A stretch of DNA of 64,000 nucleotides from Cymodocea nodosa (lineage: Eukaryota > Streptophyta > Magnoliopsida > Alismatales > Cymodoceaceae). Shown here piece by piece: positions 13,031 to 25,859 of this stretch. Location: assembly GCA_036874045.1 (NCBI GenBank), contig CM072344.1, positions 4,746,501 to 4,810,500 of the forward strand. Reading direction: 5' to 3'. The notes below the pieces were generated by a model, which was not told where the DNA came from, ran no database searches, and saw nothing but the letters and a program-made list of their open reading frames with translations. Position 1 is the first letter of the stretch, and every line of letters begins with the position of its first letter. The translations under genes were made by a program, and so were the position numbers.

Positions 13031-16000
13031 ATGAGGAGGGCTACCCTTCACCTTGCAAGGTTCCCCACCTTCTCCACCCAAAATAGACCCGCTCTGAGCT
13101 CTTCTGCGTTCATCTTCCGATTCTCCACCCAACCGCAGCCGCAGCCGCAGGATGAGCCGACTTCCAGTTCGACGGCGACCTGGGACGAGGCGTACAGGGC
13201 CAGGGCAGATGAGACTCTGTTCGGTGGGAAGAAAGTGGGGTTGCGGAGGGAGAGAGACGAGGGGAAGGAGGATTTGAAGAGGGAGAGGGCGAGGAGGCTC
13301 ACGAAGGCGCTTCTCGAAGCGTCGGTCATGCAGCCAGACGAGACGGAGGAGGACATGGAAGACGAGGGTAGGGAGGTGGCGGTGGAGGACCAAAGATCGC
13401 TTTCTGTGGGAATTATCGGGCCCCCCAATGCTGGCAAGTCCTCACTGACGAACTACATGGTGGGTGTCTGGTAGAGGTTTTGGGTTCTATTTTGTCTCGT
13501 TTGGATTACGGAATGTAAACAATGGTATTGTACGAGTCCTCTGCGGGGCTGCCCATGGTAGATTGGTAGCCAGTCCAACCATGATTGCTGTTTTTGAAAA
13601 ACATAACAACGTCACCATGTTTTCAAGGTCTTATTGACTGACTCAGTTTGGACATCCGTTTGAGTATGGCAAACTTAGGTCATACAGAGCATGGTACCTT
13701 GCAAACACATCAACTCTGCCAAAAAGTGTCACTGCTGTCTCTAACTATTTTATGAGGAATTCCATGTAATTTAACGTAAGAAAGCCTAAGCCACTTCCCC
13801 TAGCTTATGATAAAGTGAATTGGAGCTTGTGATAGACGGTCTTTTAATCGTTGAAAAGCTGATAGAGCCTCTTCATTCTAAATAAAACCATCTTTCTTTA
13901 ATTACTCATTAAGTGACTGGCTATTTTGTTGTATCCTTGTATGAAACAATGAGAATATGCTTGAAGTCCTAAGACTCTCACGCCTTTGACAATATGAAGT
14001 AGTTCCCATTTCTGGATAGCCTCTACCTTCTTTTTAAATAAAAGGGCTTGGATGCAAACTTACTCTGTGGATAGTACTGTAAGCCTTGTTTGATGTCATG
14101 CTTGAAGCATCCTGCATTTTGATTGTGTGCTCTTTCCTTCTCCAAGAAGGCATTGTCTTTGGTTCACGGAATACCTCTGAGCACTTCTCTATCACTGCTT
14201 GTAATTCTACTAGTCTTATGTGATCAGCTGGCTGTTCCTCATACTGCTGAGTGTGATTGAACTTTAGAACTCCTTTTTGACATTTCTGCTTTCTCATCTT
14301 CTGGAATTTCATATCATTTATTAGATGCAATTCATCAGTCAACTGCAGCTCCATCTCCTCACCCAAGCTGCCTTGATACTCCTGCTGCAGAATGTCCAGG
14401 CTCTAATACCACCACCATGTCACTAGCTCAGTGATGAACAGTTGATTGGAGCTGCCAGTTGTGAATCAGAATTTGATATGTACTGGATTTTATTGATGAA
14501 TGAGGTTGAAATTACAATATTGATTGCAATTTGAGGTGCAGTCAGGCACCAATGAGCTATTTAAATGAAAAGAATGCAGGACTAAGGAGAAGATGATAGT
14601 ATCATTTGGTTCTGATCGCAGCACATTTGATAACATCCATGATAGGTTGTTAAGATTGATATTTCTACATGTGAGAATAAATGATGCATTAGGGTTATAT
14701 GGGTATTGTGGGTTTAATCCTACATTGGTTAAATTTGGTTTGCCCTTTTTATGTAGCCTCTCTATATGGATGCCTTATCTTTGCTAATAGAATCTTCCTA
14801 CTTCTATCAATCTCTATATTCTCACATGATATCAGAACTTAGGTTTTGAAAGTTTAAAATGTGTGAAAGATTTTGGTAGGGTGGAGAAAAATCCTAGCTA
14901 TCACTCTCCTCCCACCCATGGCCATCAACTTTATGTAGGCCTTCACCTAGGCTTTCCCAACTACCATTACCCATTCAAGTTGTTGTGTCTAGTCCTTCCC
15001 TTTGCCCAATTTTCTACTATTGCCACTAGCATCACCACCTGCTTGCATATTTCGCTCTCTCTACCAGCTCTTTCCTTCCCCTCTTTCTACCTAGATTTTA
15101 CCATTTTCGTTCTTCTATTTTTTGCAGTAGGGCTTGTCACCACTCTTCCCTTGCATTGATTGCCTAGTTATTTTTAATGGTGATAGCCATTGCCAACAAA
15201 ACAAGGGGAGAAACCCTACCTTCCTCCCCAGTCCCCATTGCAACTGTTGCCATTGATTAGAGTCCAAGATTATCTCTTTGCCATCATGAACTGTTGTTGC
15301 AACCATGATTGTGATCACCACTACCAACTCCCTCCTCAAGATGCTTGGTGCTATCAAGCTCTCTCACTCTTGCCTTGCCTTGCGACACCAACTCTATGGA
15401 ATCTGTTGCAAGATTGTTGTCTTGCTTGTGGGAGTTGACCTTTGCTTTATCATTCTTTCCTTAGTTTCTTCATGTAGAAGACAAAGGGAGTAGAAAAGGA
15501 AAGAAAAGAAAAAAAGGAAAAGGAGAGAAAAAAGAAAGAAAAGACAGTGGCAGAGAAAAAAAAGAAGAAAAATTTTACATAAAAATTATGTTTTAAAAAA
15601 TTGTGGAGGTTTAAAAAAGGAAAAAAAATTGCATAAAAATGGTGGAAATATTAAAAAATTTTTGAAAAATTCAAAGGGTAGATCACATCATCTACTTATT
15701 TTTGAGGATAAACCATGTGTCTATCTATTCACTACTTTATATTGTACATTCGATGATTACTTTACCATTGTCTGAGAATAATTCTTCCTAGACTTAGATT
15801 ATTCTATTGTTGCTACCTCCACATGGTTAGAGGTTCTCTACTATTGTTGCCTCCACATGGTCAGAGGTTCTCTACTATTGTTGCTTTCACACAATTGGAG
15901 GTTCCTTGTTGTTGTTGCCTCCCTATGGTCGGAGGTTTACTACTTCCCACTACTTTTGCTACAACAAATGATTTCTTATGTTCCTTTATATATTTGTTAT

Positions 16001-19000
16001 CATGTTTGTTGAGTTTGTTGTGTTATTAAGTTTGTTGCATGCTGGATGTTCTAGCTTAGTAGGGAGTGTAAGAATAAATGATGTATTAGGATTATATGGG
16101 TATTGTAGGTTTAGTCCTACATTGGTTAAATGATAAGATGCCGCCTATGCTAGGTAGACTGTAGGTTGTAGGGTTGGGAATGTGAGGAATGAGCTATGGT
16201 GGATTAAGGAAGTAAATGGTTCAACCACTGTTCGAGAGGTGGTACTCTCCCAATCTTGTGTACAACACACAAAATCAATCCTGCCTTAATTTCCCCCAAA
16301 CACACAATATATATTGTTTAACACATTAATCTGTTAACCCGACCAGACTGAATACCGTTAATTATAACAGAATACCATTAACTATAACATTAAATTTGAT
16401 TTATCCTCTTATGTAGCCTATATGGATAGAGATTTTATCTTTACTAATAGAATCATTCTACATCCACCTATTTCATATCACACTGCATAATTGAACTTCA
16501 AATAGTTTTTTGAGAAGGGAGAAATGTAGTTCTTAATGTTCACAATGTAGAAAATATTCATGACTGTCAGATAATTGACAAAGCAGTTATTCTCTATTGT
16601 TCTTTAGTTTCTTACATTGAAGTGGTTAGAGATCTATATCCATGATGTTATTCCAAACTTATGTATCCAGTGCCTTATGGCCTAAGCTCTGTCTCTCTGA
16701 CCCAAACTTTGGACCACTCTTCTTTCTTGACAAAATTGGAAATTCTAAACTGTTTCTTCCAAGAAATGCTGTGAATTCTGATTCCCTACAACATAGAAGC
16801 CTTATCTATTTACTGAATATTTGATTTTACAAGTATTTTCTGTCTTATCTAAATTTCAAAAAATACATTGAAATTATGTATTTGACCTGTCTGTCACTTT
16901 ACTAGCAATATGCAGTTTTATTTGCATCACCAGATTGGTGCTGAATTTCCTGTTTTTTCCTTTTTATGCATGTAGCTACTATTTCAATTTGTGGTTGCAT
17001 AGTTTCATAGTATGGCCGATGTGTGGCCATCATTTGATACCATATTTTGTTTTTGTAGGTTGGAAAGAAGGTTGCTGGAGTTTCAAGGAAGACAAATACA
17101 ACTAACCACCATGTATTGGGAATGGTGACCAAAGGGAACACTCAAATTGTATGGTCTATGTTTTTGTGGTAATTGTATTTGTTTCATGTACAAGTAAATA
17201 TTGAAAATGTAAGTTTTTTTGTAATAATGAATCCCAAATATAATGCTTAGTATAACCTTGTTTCTTGACTTTTTTTGTTCATCCTTGATCATAAGAAGTC
17301 AGCTGGTATTTCTCTATAGCAAAGAATGCTAGGTAGGTTGATTTTTTTAAATGGGCTTGCTTATATAGTCTACAACAAAAATCTGTACTATAATCTTACT
17401 ATGTGGAGTTAACCACATGAATTTAATTCTTTCATATATTTCTATGCTTCAATTTTTTGTTAAACTACATACATTTAAATCTTCTCTCACAATTCCTAAT
17501 TAAATAGTTTTAGGTTTTCTTCTATTTCTTTTAGTTTATTCTATACTAATTAAATTTCCTCTTGAGGATATGACCAAACTACCTATGTTAATTTTTTCTT
17601 ATCTTATATCATCAATTAGTTCAACTTGTACTTTATTAGCAATAAAATTATTTTTTAACTTATTCTTTATAGTATTATTACTCGTTCATCTAAGCTTTCA
17701 CATCTTTGTAATATTAACTTTTTGTACATGATTATGTTTTATAGCTCATCATTCTAAACTATAAAGTATAGGTGGATGCATAACAGTTTTATGAAATTTT
17801 TCTTTTAATTTTAAGGGTATCTCCGTATCAAATAACAATCCCAAAGCATTTTTCCACTTTATTCACCCTACTTTAATCCTATGAATAATATCTTCTATAA
17901 TTTCATTTGTACTTATTATAGATTCTAAGTAATTGAAAGTCTTACTTTTATGAATACCTTACAATAAAGTCTTACTTTAATCTTATGGCTATCTAATTGT
18001 ATACCTTTGCCATTATTTCTATTTTTCTTGAATCTACACTCCATATACAATAAATTGTTACTGCAAGATTTTTTGTATAGACTGCAAATTTTTTTTTTAT
18101 GGATAATTAACAATAGCTAGAACAAAATCCAGTTATTATCTATAAATCAATTGTTAACAATATTATGCATTCTCTGTATTTTGCATGCCACCTGTAAAAG
18201 TAGAGTAGATTCACCCAGACATGGCTAAGCTTAGGAGGTTAGGTATAGGGTAGATGTAGGGAAGGTGAACTTGGTTGCCTTCTGCAATATTAAATTGCTA
18301 ATACATGTTCAATGTAGATTTATCTAGGAGTTTCATTTTGTTGCCACAAATGGGTAGCAAGTAAGTTACAATGGCAGGTGGGAATAGTTGGCATGTAGAA
18401 TTATTATTGTGAGTTGTGACTCAAAAGAAAACAATTGAGCATGAAGATTGGGGAAGAAGGTAAGCGAAGGATGTTAAAGATGGTAGTAACTAGAATAAAG
18501 TTGTCTAGGACAAGACCAGACTAAAAATGTAGGTGACAATGTCAACATTTGAGACTGGTTCATTGACAGCAGCCAATGAATGTGCAAGATTTTTGGACTG
18601 TTGAAGATATTTAGAAATAGATGGAATTCTGAAGAGAAATTGGAAGCAAAGTTTAGTAGTAATTTTTAGTGGTAGTTGAGAAAATTTCATTGAAGACAAG
18701 ATCAAAGGTCATGACAAGTTTGCTTAAAAGCCAACAACTTGAATGGAAACAAATTTGGTGAGAGTCACGTTGATTAGATTGACAAGAGTTTGATCACCAT
18801 GAAGCTATGAAATATAAGTTGGGTTGAGTCATTGTTTTTCCATCATAAAAAAAGGTAAAAGTCAAGGGTATAGAAATGATCTCTTTGGCCTATTCAAGCC
18901 ATGAAAGTAGTTGATCAAAGAGCATCTAACAAAAGGGCAAAGGAAAGGTTGAGCTTATTCTTTGTGCGGGGTTTTCCAATGGTGAGAGTTAATATCTTCA

Positions 19001-22000
19001 CACATCTTCCATTTCATTAATATTCATTGGAAACTATTTGTACACTACTTTTATTTTCCATCCATTCCCATCTATAATTGATAATGTGACCTTTGGTGTT
19101 GAATATGCTCACCTCACTCAAAAAAGTGAGAAAGTCCAGGTTCATTGTGGGTTTGCTCTCAACTGTAAGGTACAATGTGTTGGCACACACAACACATGTA
19201 ATAAATGATGATTTTATGCAATTTCAAGTAGATTCCCTTTCCTGTTACAACATTTCGACACTTCTGTGATGTTTATTATGTATATTATTAGTAAGAAATG
19301 TCACCTTATGATGTCCTACGAGAATATAATATGGAATATCCAATCATCTTCCATTACTTGGTGCTTTAGGCATAAATTGATAGGGAAATGCCCTTTTGAG
19401 TGATATTTATTTTCCATTGTGATGAGAAGACTATCATGGAAATCAGCTTGGATTAAGGGTCATATCACAAAACCTGAATTTATTGGTCCTCTTCTTTCAC
19501 ATATGAACCCTTGTCACATGATTAGGCCTTTTTGTTGTTGCAACACTCTGTGTTTTACCTTACTGAAGAAGTTCCCTTTTGTAAACAATAGGGAGTTGAG
19601 CAAAGATATCTTGATAAAGGAAATTTAACAGGTTTTCACAATCCAACCCAATCAAAGGTACACCTTCCTAGAATGGAAAGGGTTTAGATTCTAAGCAACC
19701 TAATTAAAAAAGTCTGCAACTAAAGAAGTAATGATTGTTCTTGATCTTCTCCCTGCTGAGCTGAATTGGCTGGACCAATGGGTCATTGGTTTGAACAACT
19801 AGCTAGCTACTACTTAGATGCTCTACTTGCAAAATAGCAGACAAGATTGACTCCAGTGGGTTGGCCTTGCCTTCTATGATGCTTAACTCAGACAAGCATT
19901 GTGTAGGTGATAGATTAGGTTCACAGCAAGATTGTGTGCATGGAATGGGGCATTTAGTATAGGTTCAGAGCAAGATTGCATACCTTTTGGTGGCAGGTGA
20001 GAGTAGGTGAAGGTCAGCCAATTTGTGGTGATCTCATGTATCCTGGGTTTCCAACACATTGACTTTAACTGGCATTTGTATGGTTGGTTGGCGTTAAACT
20101 TCACCTCAAGTGGTGATTGTATGGTACAGTGGGAATTCATGTGGGTATTGAGCTTGAGATGAGCTAGGCAGCCTAGCTGTGCACGCTGTACTTGGCATAT
20201 CTTTTCTCTTGGTGACAACTTTAAATCACATTGGTGGGCTTGCATTCTAGATGGTTCAGCAGGGTTGAATGGTTCAAGCCAAGATGGCGTAGATGAACTG
20301 GGTGGGTTGACCAGTTGATCCATATCTGTTCTCTTATGAAATAAGGAGAATGTCTTGCTGTAGCTTTAAAGTACCTATAGTTGGAAAAGTAATTTCGTAT
20401 GCGATTTATTTATTCTTCTATTCTATTTAAATTTTTTGATTTGTTATGTAGGCTATCTAGTTATTCAATATAATTCTTTTGATTTAGATAGTTGAAGATA
20501 TTTTCTTCTATCTAGTGAAGGCATTTATTTGTGTGTGAATTAGGTCATTAAGGAATCGGTATGGTATTTTAGTTAAGATGGTTTAGATTAAGAAACTTGG
20601 TTGTTGGTTCAATTGGATTGCCTATCAACCAACCGTCCAATGTTGATTAGTTGACCATGATGGTTGACAAGGTGAGTCACTCCCCTATTCTAGATTTGGC
20701 ATGCCCTCCATGGTAATTTGTCACATATCTAGTTGTTATTGTTCAATCCCCACTAACCATTGTAGGTAATCTGCTATTGGCTTGTTGGTTATTGGTTGAT
20801 TCCTAAAAGCTACCACCTACCATAATGGCTACTCTAATACTCCAAAGCACCCAACATGAGAAACAAGAGGTAACTATGTCTTGAACACTAAATTTGATCT
20901 CTACCCTTCACTTTCTGGTCTAACTTAGACGTTTGAGAGCCATTGCCACCTCACACCAAGGACTAGTCCATTGTCTTTTATAGGTCAAATGCCTTCCCAT
21001 TTTGGTACCTCTAAATTATTTGACATCTGACCTTTAGGTTGCATTGGGTTAACCAACGAGTCATTACCCATATGGTTTGAGTGGGCATTCAAGATTAGTT
21101 GCTGTAAATGCTTGTATGGTTACTCCTATAATTTGAACCGTTGATATTTGTTTTTAGCTATGAGACATTAACTTTAGAAGGCATCCAACTTGGGGGCATT
21201 TCCTCTTATCCAAAAAATGAATCCAAGTTGGAAGAAAGAGGGCCTTGTGTCTTCGTCCACATTACTACCATTTAGTATATAGTTGAAAAATTCATTTGTG
21301 GAAGTGCTGGTCAGCTTTTTCTTCTTCTGTTGATATCATTTATTGTTATGTGTAGAGATGATCTGCAATGGTTTATTGAATGGTAATATTGTCTCTGTTT
21401 TTGACTCAAAACTTCATTATCTCTCAGATGATATGAGAAAAATGTGCTTTTTTGTCAGAAACTACATGACAATAAGAAGAACTGAATTTCTTTTTTTAGT
21501 CTATCATTGACACACCAGGTATCTCATTGGCCATTGATGGGCACCCTCGTAAAACTGATGTGAGAGCTCGTGTTGAGAGTGCATGGAAATCCATTGATTT
21601 TTATGATCTACTTATTGTGATGTTTGACGTTCACAGACATCTTACAATGTAAATAATTTCTTCCATCTTTATCAAAAACTTATCTTCGTAATTCTTTGTG
21701 TATATTCTCTCCGATAACAAATTAAATGATTTTCATTTTCTATTACAAAGTGGTTTAACAAACATGATTGGATGCTCTTGTGCATTCATGGTTATCATAA
21801 AGTCTCAAAAACATGCATCTAGATATCAAGGAATCAAACTGTCATGCTTTTGTTATAATCATCTACCCTACATGGAAAGTTCAGTACTGATGTGAATTGC
21901 AAAACTTTAAAATTCCTCATTTTCTCTTATATCATATTGTTGTCTTAAAAGTAGCAATCTAAGTACAAGGAGAGACAGATGTAGGCCTACATCTTGAAAA

Positions 22001-25000
22001 CAGAATAGGGATGCACTTTGGCCTTGAAACATGAAATGATTGTAGGACTAAAGATACCATAATGATTAGATTATGTAGAAAATAAAAGAACAAATCACCT
22101 TTCAGTGTTCATATTCTCCATATAAAACATGCATGTTAACAAAGGATATATATGCCCAGGCCTAGTATTCTTTGCATCTTCTTGTACTCTTTTCTCTGGC
22201 AGCAATAATTTCTTTTATATTTTTAATGGATATCCTTTGGCTTCTATGATTCTTGAATGTACGTTATGATGAAATATTGACTGGTTCACACTTAAGAATT
22301 ATGCAGGCGCCAAGACCCAAGGGTGGTAAAATTAGTTAATTACTTGGGGGAAAAGGCTCATGATAAGCAAAAAAGGGTATTATGCATGAACAAGGTTGAT
22401 TTAGTGCGTGATAAGAAGGAATTGTTGAAGGTTGCAGAAGAATTTAAAGATCTTCCAGGATATGACAGGTTTGCCGTGTGATATTTAATCCAAGATTAAC
22501 AAGCCTTCCCATAGATTGAATTGAGCCTCCATTCTTTCAATGTAATCGTTGCACTTTTGGAAAGAATAATGCATCTTTTCTTTGTTGATGTACTGTAGAC
22601 ATTTCATGACATCAGGACTTCGAGGTTCAGGAGTGAAAGACCTTTTCCACTATTTGATGGATCAGGTATGTTTTGTTCACAAGATACTATTTGTTTGCCT
22701 TTTTTTCCTTTGTAAATCCTGTTCTGTTTTTGACCGCTTTCTTTATTTTTTGGGAAATTACTGATCAAAATATTTCTGTGAAATTCGTTTACAGCAGATT
22801 ATTGTCAATCACTTGTAGTTTCTAATGAAATCAATGTAAAAGGATTTCATAATAAACTTTTAGAATCTACTGCAAAAGAAACATTTTCATTGGAAAAAGA
22901 AACATTACATGGAACCATGTGAATTACTAGAGGGTAGCCCAAATGTTGGATACCTTCCTGGCTCTTGTTGATGGAGAGCATCAAATTGTACAATCTCAAA
23001 GTTCAAAATATATTGTGAAGAAAGCATGACCAAGAACCGCCATAATAAAGGAAATTGAGTAGAAAGTAGAAACCTGATTTTATACATTTATCTGCTTATC
23101 TTATTTTTCCTTGCAAATCTTTATGGTGATTCCCATGAAATTAAACATCAACACATTAACAATTACAATAATAACCTGAACTGCAATCCTACCAAATGGG
23201 GTTGAGCATATTAATATTTTTCTTTCATATATTTTTATTTATAGTCAAATCTGTAATTAAATTATATAAATTTAAATCTTTTCTCACAATTCTTAACCAA
23301 GTAGTTTCAGGCCTTTTTCTCCTTCTATAAATTTTTTCTACACTAAATAATTCTTCTCCCAACTAGTGCATCCTTTATCCTCCTAACTATATGATCAAGT
23401 CTCATAAGTTGATTTTATCTGTTTTTATCTTCAATTGGTAGACTTTCTACTTTATTTCAAATAAAATCATTTTTTAACTTATCCCTGATCATATTATCAC
23501 TCATTCATTTAAAAATTTTCATCTTTACAATATTAACTTTTTCTATATGATTATGCTTTACAATTTAGTATTTTGAACTATACGTAAAGTTGGTGAATAG
23601 CATTTTTATTGAATTTCTCTATAAATTTCAAGGATATGCTCCTATCACATAATACTCTTGAAATATTTTTCCACTTCACCCACCCTACTTTAATCCTATA
23701 AATAACATCCTTTATAATTTCTTTATTTCTGTTTATTATATATCCTAAATATTTAAGGAATTAAACATTGACACATATTAGTGAAATTTTACTGACACAT
23801 GTTCATTTTTTGACTTTTTGAAACAATATTGAAATCAATGTCGGCATGATAATTTGTTAACAAAATGCAACTTTCTTTACCGTATTTCTACAGATATAAC
23901 TTCTGCATAATGAAGTTTTACTGACACATATTGGTTTTTCAGCATATGAATATCTGATGACATCAAAGTTGAATTCTTTGGTGATTCTGGAGCTGTTTTG
24001 CATGTTTTTTCAGTAAATATTTGTAAAAGGTGCAAATGTAGTAACTAACATTGGAAGAGTGTCATAGAATAACAAAAAACCAAAACAATGAAAAATGCAT
24101 TGGAAAGCACTATTGCCATAAATTTACATAAATTTCATGTTCAAAAAGTTACCGAGTATAGCCACACAACTGTTTGTATTGTAGAGCATATTGTGTAGTA
24201 ATTCTTAATACTGTGAAATGGTATTCTAAATTTCTAATAGGCAGTTAAAAGACCATGGGAAGAAGAGGTAGACATCATGTCAGAAGAAAATATGAAGGAA
24301 ACGTCCTTGGAAATTGTAAAGGAAAAGATGTTGAATTATATCCATCAGGTAGTGTAGCTTGTTTGCATGCAGTAATTGAGCTTTCGAAATACATGTTTTA
24401 GGATACTTATATGGTAATCTGAACCTACTTCAGGAAATTCCTTATGTCCTTGAACATCGTTTAATGGACTGGAAGGAGCTAAGTGATGGTTCCCTTCGGA
24501 TTGAACAGCATTTCATTGCTCAAAAACCAAGTCAGCGACAAATTCTTGTGGGCAAGAATGGAAATATGATAGGGTAAATTCTTTCTATTTCTTGCTACTC
24601 TTTCTTGTTGCAGGATTTAAAAGTGAATGCAAACCACTCAAAAAGGCATGCATGTTTGGAGTGGTAAAATGAATGCTACATTTTCTTACTCAAAAATTAA
24701 AATCTTGTTCTCAAATTACTTCAATAATCTAAGGATATGAATTTCTTTTTCAATTGAGTAGTCAAACCATCAAAAATTTCTTTTTCAATGTTATCCTTTT
24801 CTTTTTTCCATATAATAGCAATTGAGTAATTGTGAAGATATTATTCATGGAATTAAAGTAGGTCGGACAAGGTAAAGGAATGCAACTAGAATATTACAAA
24901 ACGCTAAAATGAGTGCATGAGGCTTCCACTTTGTGGGGTTTGGAGAGGGTCTAAATATATGTAGTCTTGCCCCCCATAAAAAGAATTGAACCCTGACCTC

Positions 25001-25695
25001 CAAAGCCACAATGAAAGAGCCTTAATATTGTGCGAAGACTTATCCTCATCTAAGTATGTGACAAAAAAATTCTTAGAATTAAAAGGGAAATTTGCAATTA
25101 TCTATTTTCCCTGTTATATGACGAAATATTGGATTATTAATCAGGAACATGTGCAAAAATTAGTGTGCCAACAGTGCAATTGTTAAAATAGATGAATGCT
25201 AGTGCATTATTAGATGATAAATAGTTTCATCCAAAATAGGGGAGTTGCATCAATTAATGCTAAAATAAGCAAAAATTGTCTAGATGATCCGATCAAATTC
25301 AATAAGTCCCTATAAATGTATGTGAATGGGAAAAAGAATTAATTAATTTAAGTAAAACAAAAAATGGTAGAACTGTAAAAGAATGCTAAAAATTACTTAA
25401 TTAGAAATACCTCAAAAGTTAAATTTAAACTAAAAGAGACTCAAAATTACGTAATTTAACAAAATGATCTCCATTGGAATAGGTGGAAAGAAAGGATTAA
25501 CGTGACTAAATCCTATATACTAAGATTAAGACATTGATTGCTGTTTGTCTATTTTTAATTTTAGATGCTTTCTGAAATATATTTTACATAAGCAGGAGAA
25601 TTGGAGTAGAAGCCAATGAGGAGTTGAGGTCCCTGTTCAAAAGGGTGGTGCATCTTTTTCTCCAAGTCAGAGTCGCTAGGAAGCATGGCGCGTAG
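13031..25695 (+). CDS. ERG: Mitochondrial Era-like GTPase (8 exons, 414 residues)
   Basis: Era-family GTPases bind small-subunit rRNA through a KH domain and assist ribosome assembly; plant ERG is mitochondrial. Exons: 13031-13459, 17059-17148, 21500-21648, 22307-22468, 22599-22665, 24241-24348, 24434-24573, 25596-25695; the joined length is 1,245 bp with phase preserved. The N-terminus (MRRATLHLARFPTFSTQNR) is Arg/Ser-rich without early acids, like a mitochondrial presequence. Motifs: G1 GPPNAGKS, switch I KTNTTNHH, G3 DTPG, G4 NKVD, G5 SGLRGSG, then a KH domain with GKNG. The stop follows RKHGA. ATG 13031 is the first in frame before the presequence. No internal stop, so it looks functional. 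Introns of 3.6, 4.4, 0.66, 0.13, 1.6, 0.09 and 1.0 kb carry several transposon relics. The first donor (GTGGGT) is slightly unusual. Confidence 0.95.
14034..14600 (-). mobile_element. Ty3/gypsy relic in ERG intron 1 (LTR, primer site and pol scrap)
   Basis: On the minus strand, 14366-14034 encodes a segment typical of gypsy pol just before RT (VFREPKTMPSWRRKEHTIKM). About 14399-14414 is complementary to an initiator-Met primer site (TGGTATTAGAGCC). The bases above it (about 14415-14600) look like an LTR ending in CA. Gag and most of pol are deleted, so LTR/leader and pol scrap are nearly fused. The upper LTR boundary is uncertain. Confidence 0.65.
14670..14826 (+). repeat. Left terminal repeat of TRIM-like element
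   Basis: 157 bp, TG...CA bounded, with 10-base inverted ends (TGTGAGAATA/TATTCTCACA). It shares AATAAATGATG, TATATGGGTATTG, CCTACATTGGTTAAAT and TATGTAGCC blocks with the right repeat. Confidence 0.75.
15795..15950 (+). repeat. Short tandem repeat (about 42 bp unit, 3-4 copies)
   Basis: Imperfect copies of a unit containing TTGTTGCCTCCACATGGT and AGAGGTTCTCTACTA recur with progressive decay, inside the TRIM-like element. The unit length is a multiple of three, which explains the open frame across it; there is no sign of a real protein. Confidence 0.8.
16067..16482 (+). repeat. Right terminal repeat of TRIM-like element, split by an insertion
   Basis: Matches the left repeat at 16067-16131 and again from about 16390. 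About 264 bp (16132-16395) has been inserted within it, with the target bases TTAAAT duplicated on both sides. The insert has no recognised coding content or clear inverted ends. Confidence 0.7.
17440..17965 (-). mobile_element. 5'-truncated LINE tail in ERG intron 2
   Basis: The minus strand encodes the region after LINE RT in broken frames: KVGWIKWKNALG near 17860-17895, FHKTVMHPPILYSLE near 17755-17800, then a basic C-terminal part. This is typical of plant LINE copies truncated at the 5' end. A relative of nearly the same extent and orientation lies in intron 5 (23270-23765). Confidence 0.7.
17966..21499. other. Remainder of ERG intron 2, unidentified
   Basis: About 3.5 kb without recognised coding domains or terminal repeats. 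There is a small local duplication around 19908-19985 (GGTTCAGAGCAAGATTG and GGTTCACAGCAAGATTG). A 146-codon antisense frame (19883-20323) has no protein-like character. The length suggests further decayed insertions that cannot be classified by eye. The 3' acceptor (TTTTTTTAG) precedes exon 21500. Confidence 0.5.
23270..23765 (-). mobile_element. 5'-truncated LINE tail in ERG intron 5
   Basis: Clearly similar to 17440-17965 in the same orientation, sharing blocks such as TTCTCACAATTC, ATATGATCAAG-like and CACCCTACTTTAATCCTAT. It encodes the same post-RT region (VGWVKWKNISRVLC-like) with stops. Confidence 0.7.
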
Positions 25696-25859
25696 TAGCA
25701 TGAGTCGTTAGTTGCCGCATATAAATCACAGCTGGGTACTTGCCGACATTGATTAAGAGGATGCAGGTGCGTAGAGATATGAATTGTAATCCAGATTGCT
25801 TTCTTAAGCTTGTTCGTAACTTCCAGGGTTGGTCGATGAGGCGAGTTTGGGTTGACTTC

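Larger units (their letters stand above)
14670..16482 (+). mobile_element. TRIM-like non-coding LTR element in ERG intron 1
   Basis: Two related terminal repeats (14670-14826 and 16067-16482) flank about 1.24 kb without retroviral genes. The left repeat starts TGTGAGAATA and ends TATTCTCACA. It is followed by a primer site (TGATATCAGAAC) resembling initiator Met tRNA, and a purine tract (AGTAGGGAG) precedes the right repeat. Flanking 5-mers CTACA (14665-14669) and CTGCA (16483-16487) look like a once-mutated target-site duplication. The interior holds a pyrimidine-rich part, a purine-rich low-complexity tract (15480-15660) and a short tandem repeat. Confidence 0.75.

Noticed and set aside
19883-20323. 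146-codon minus-strand open frame in ERG intron 2
   Set aside because: No family resemblance, no splice context and no repeat-element motif; within a long intron such frames arise by chance.
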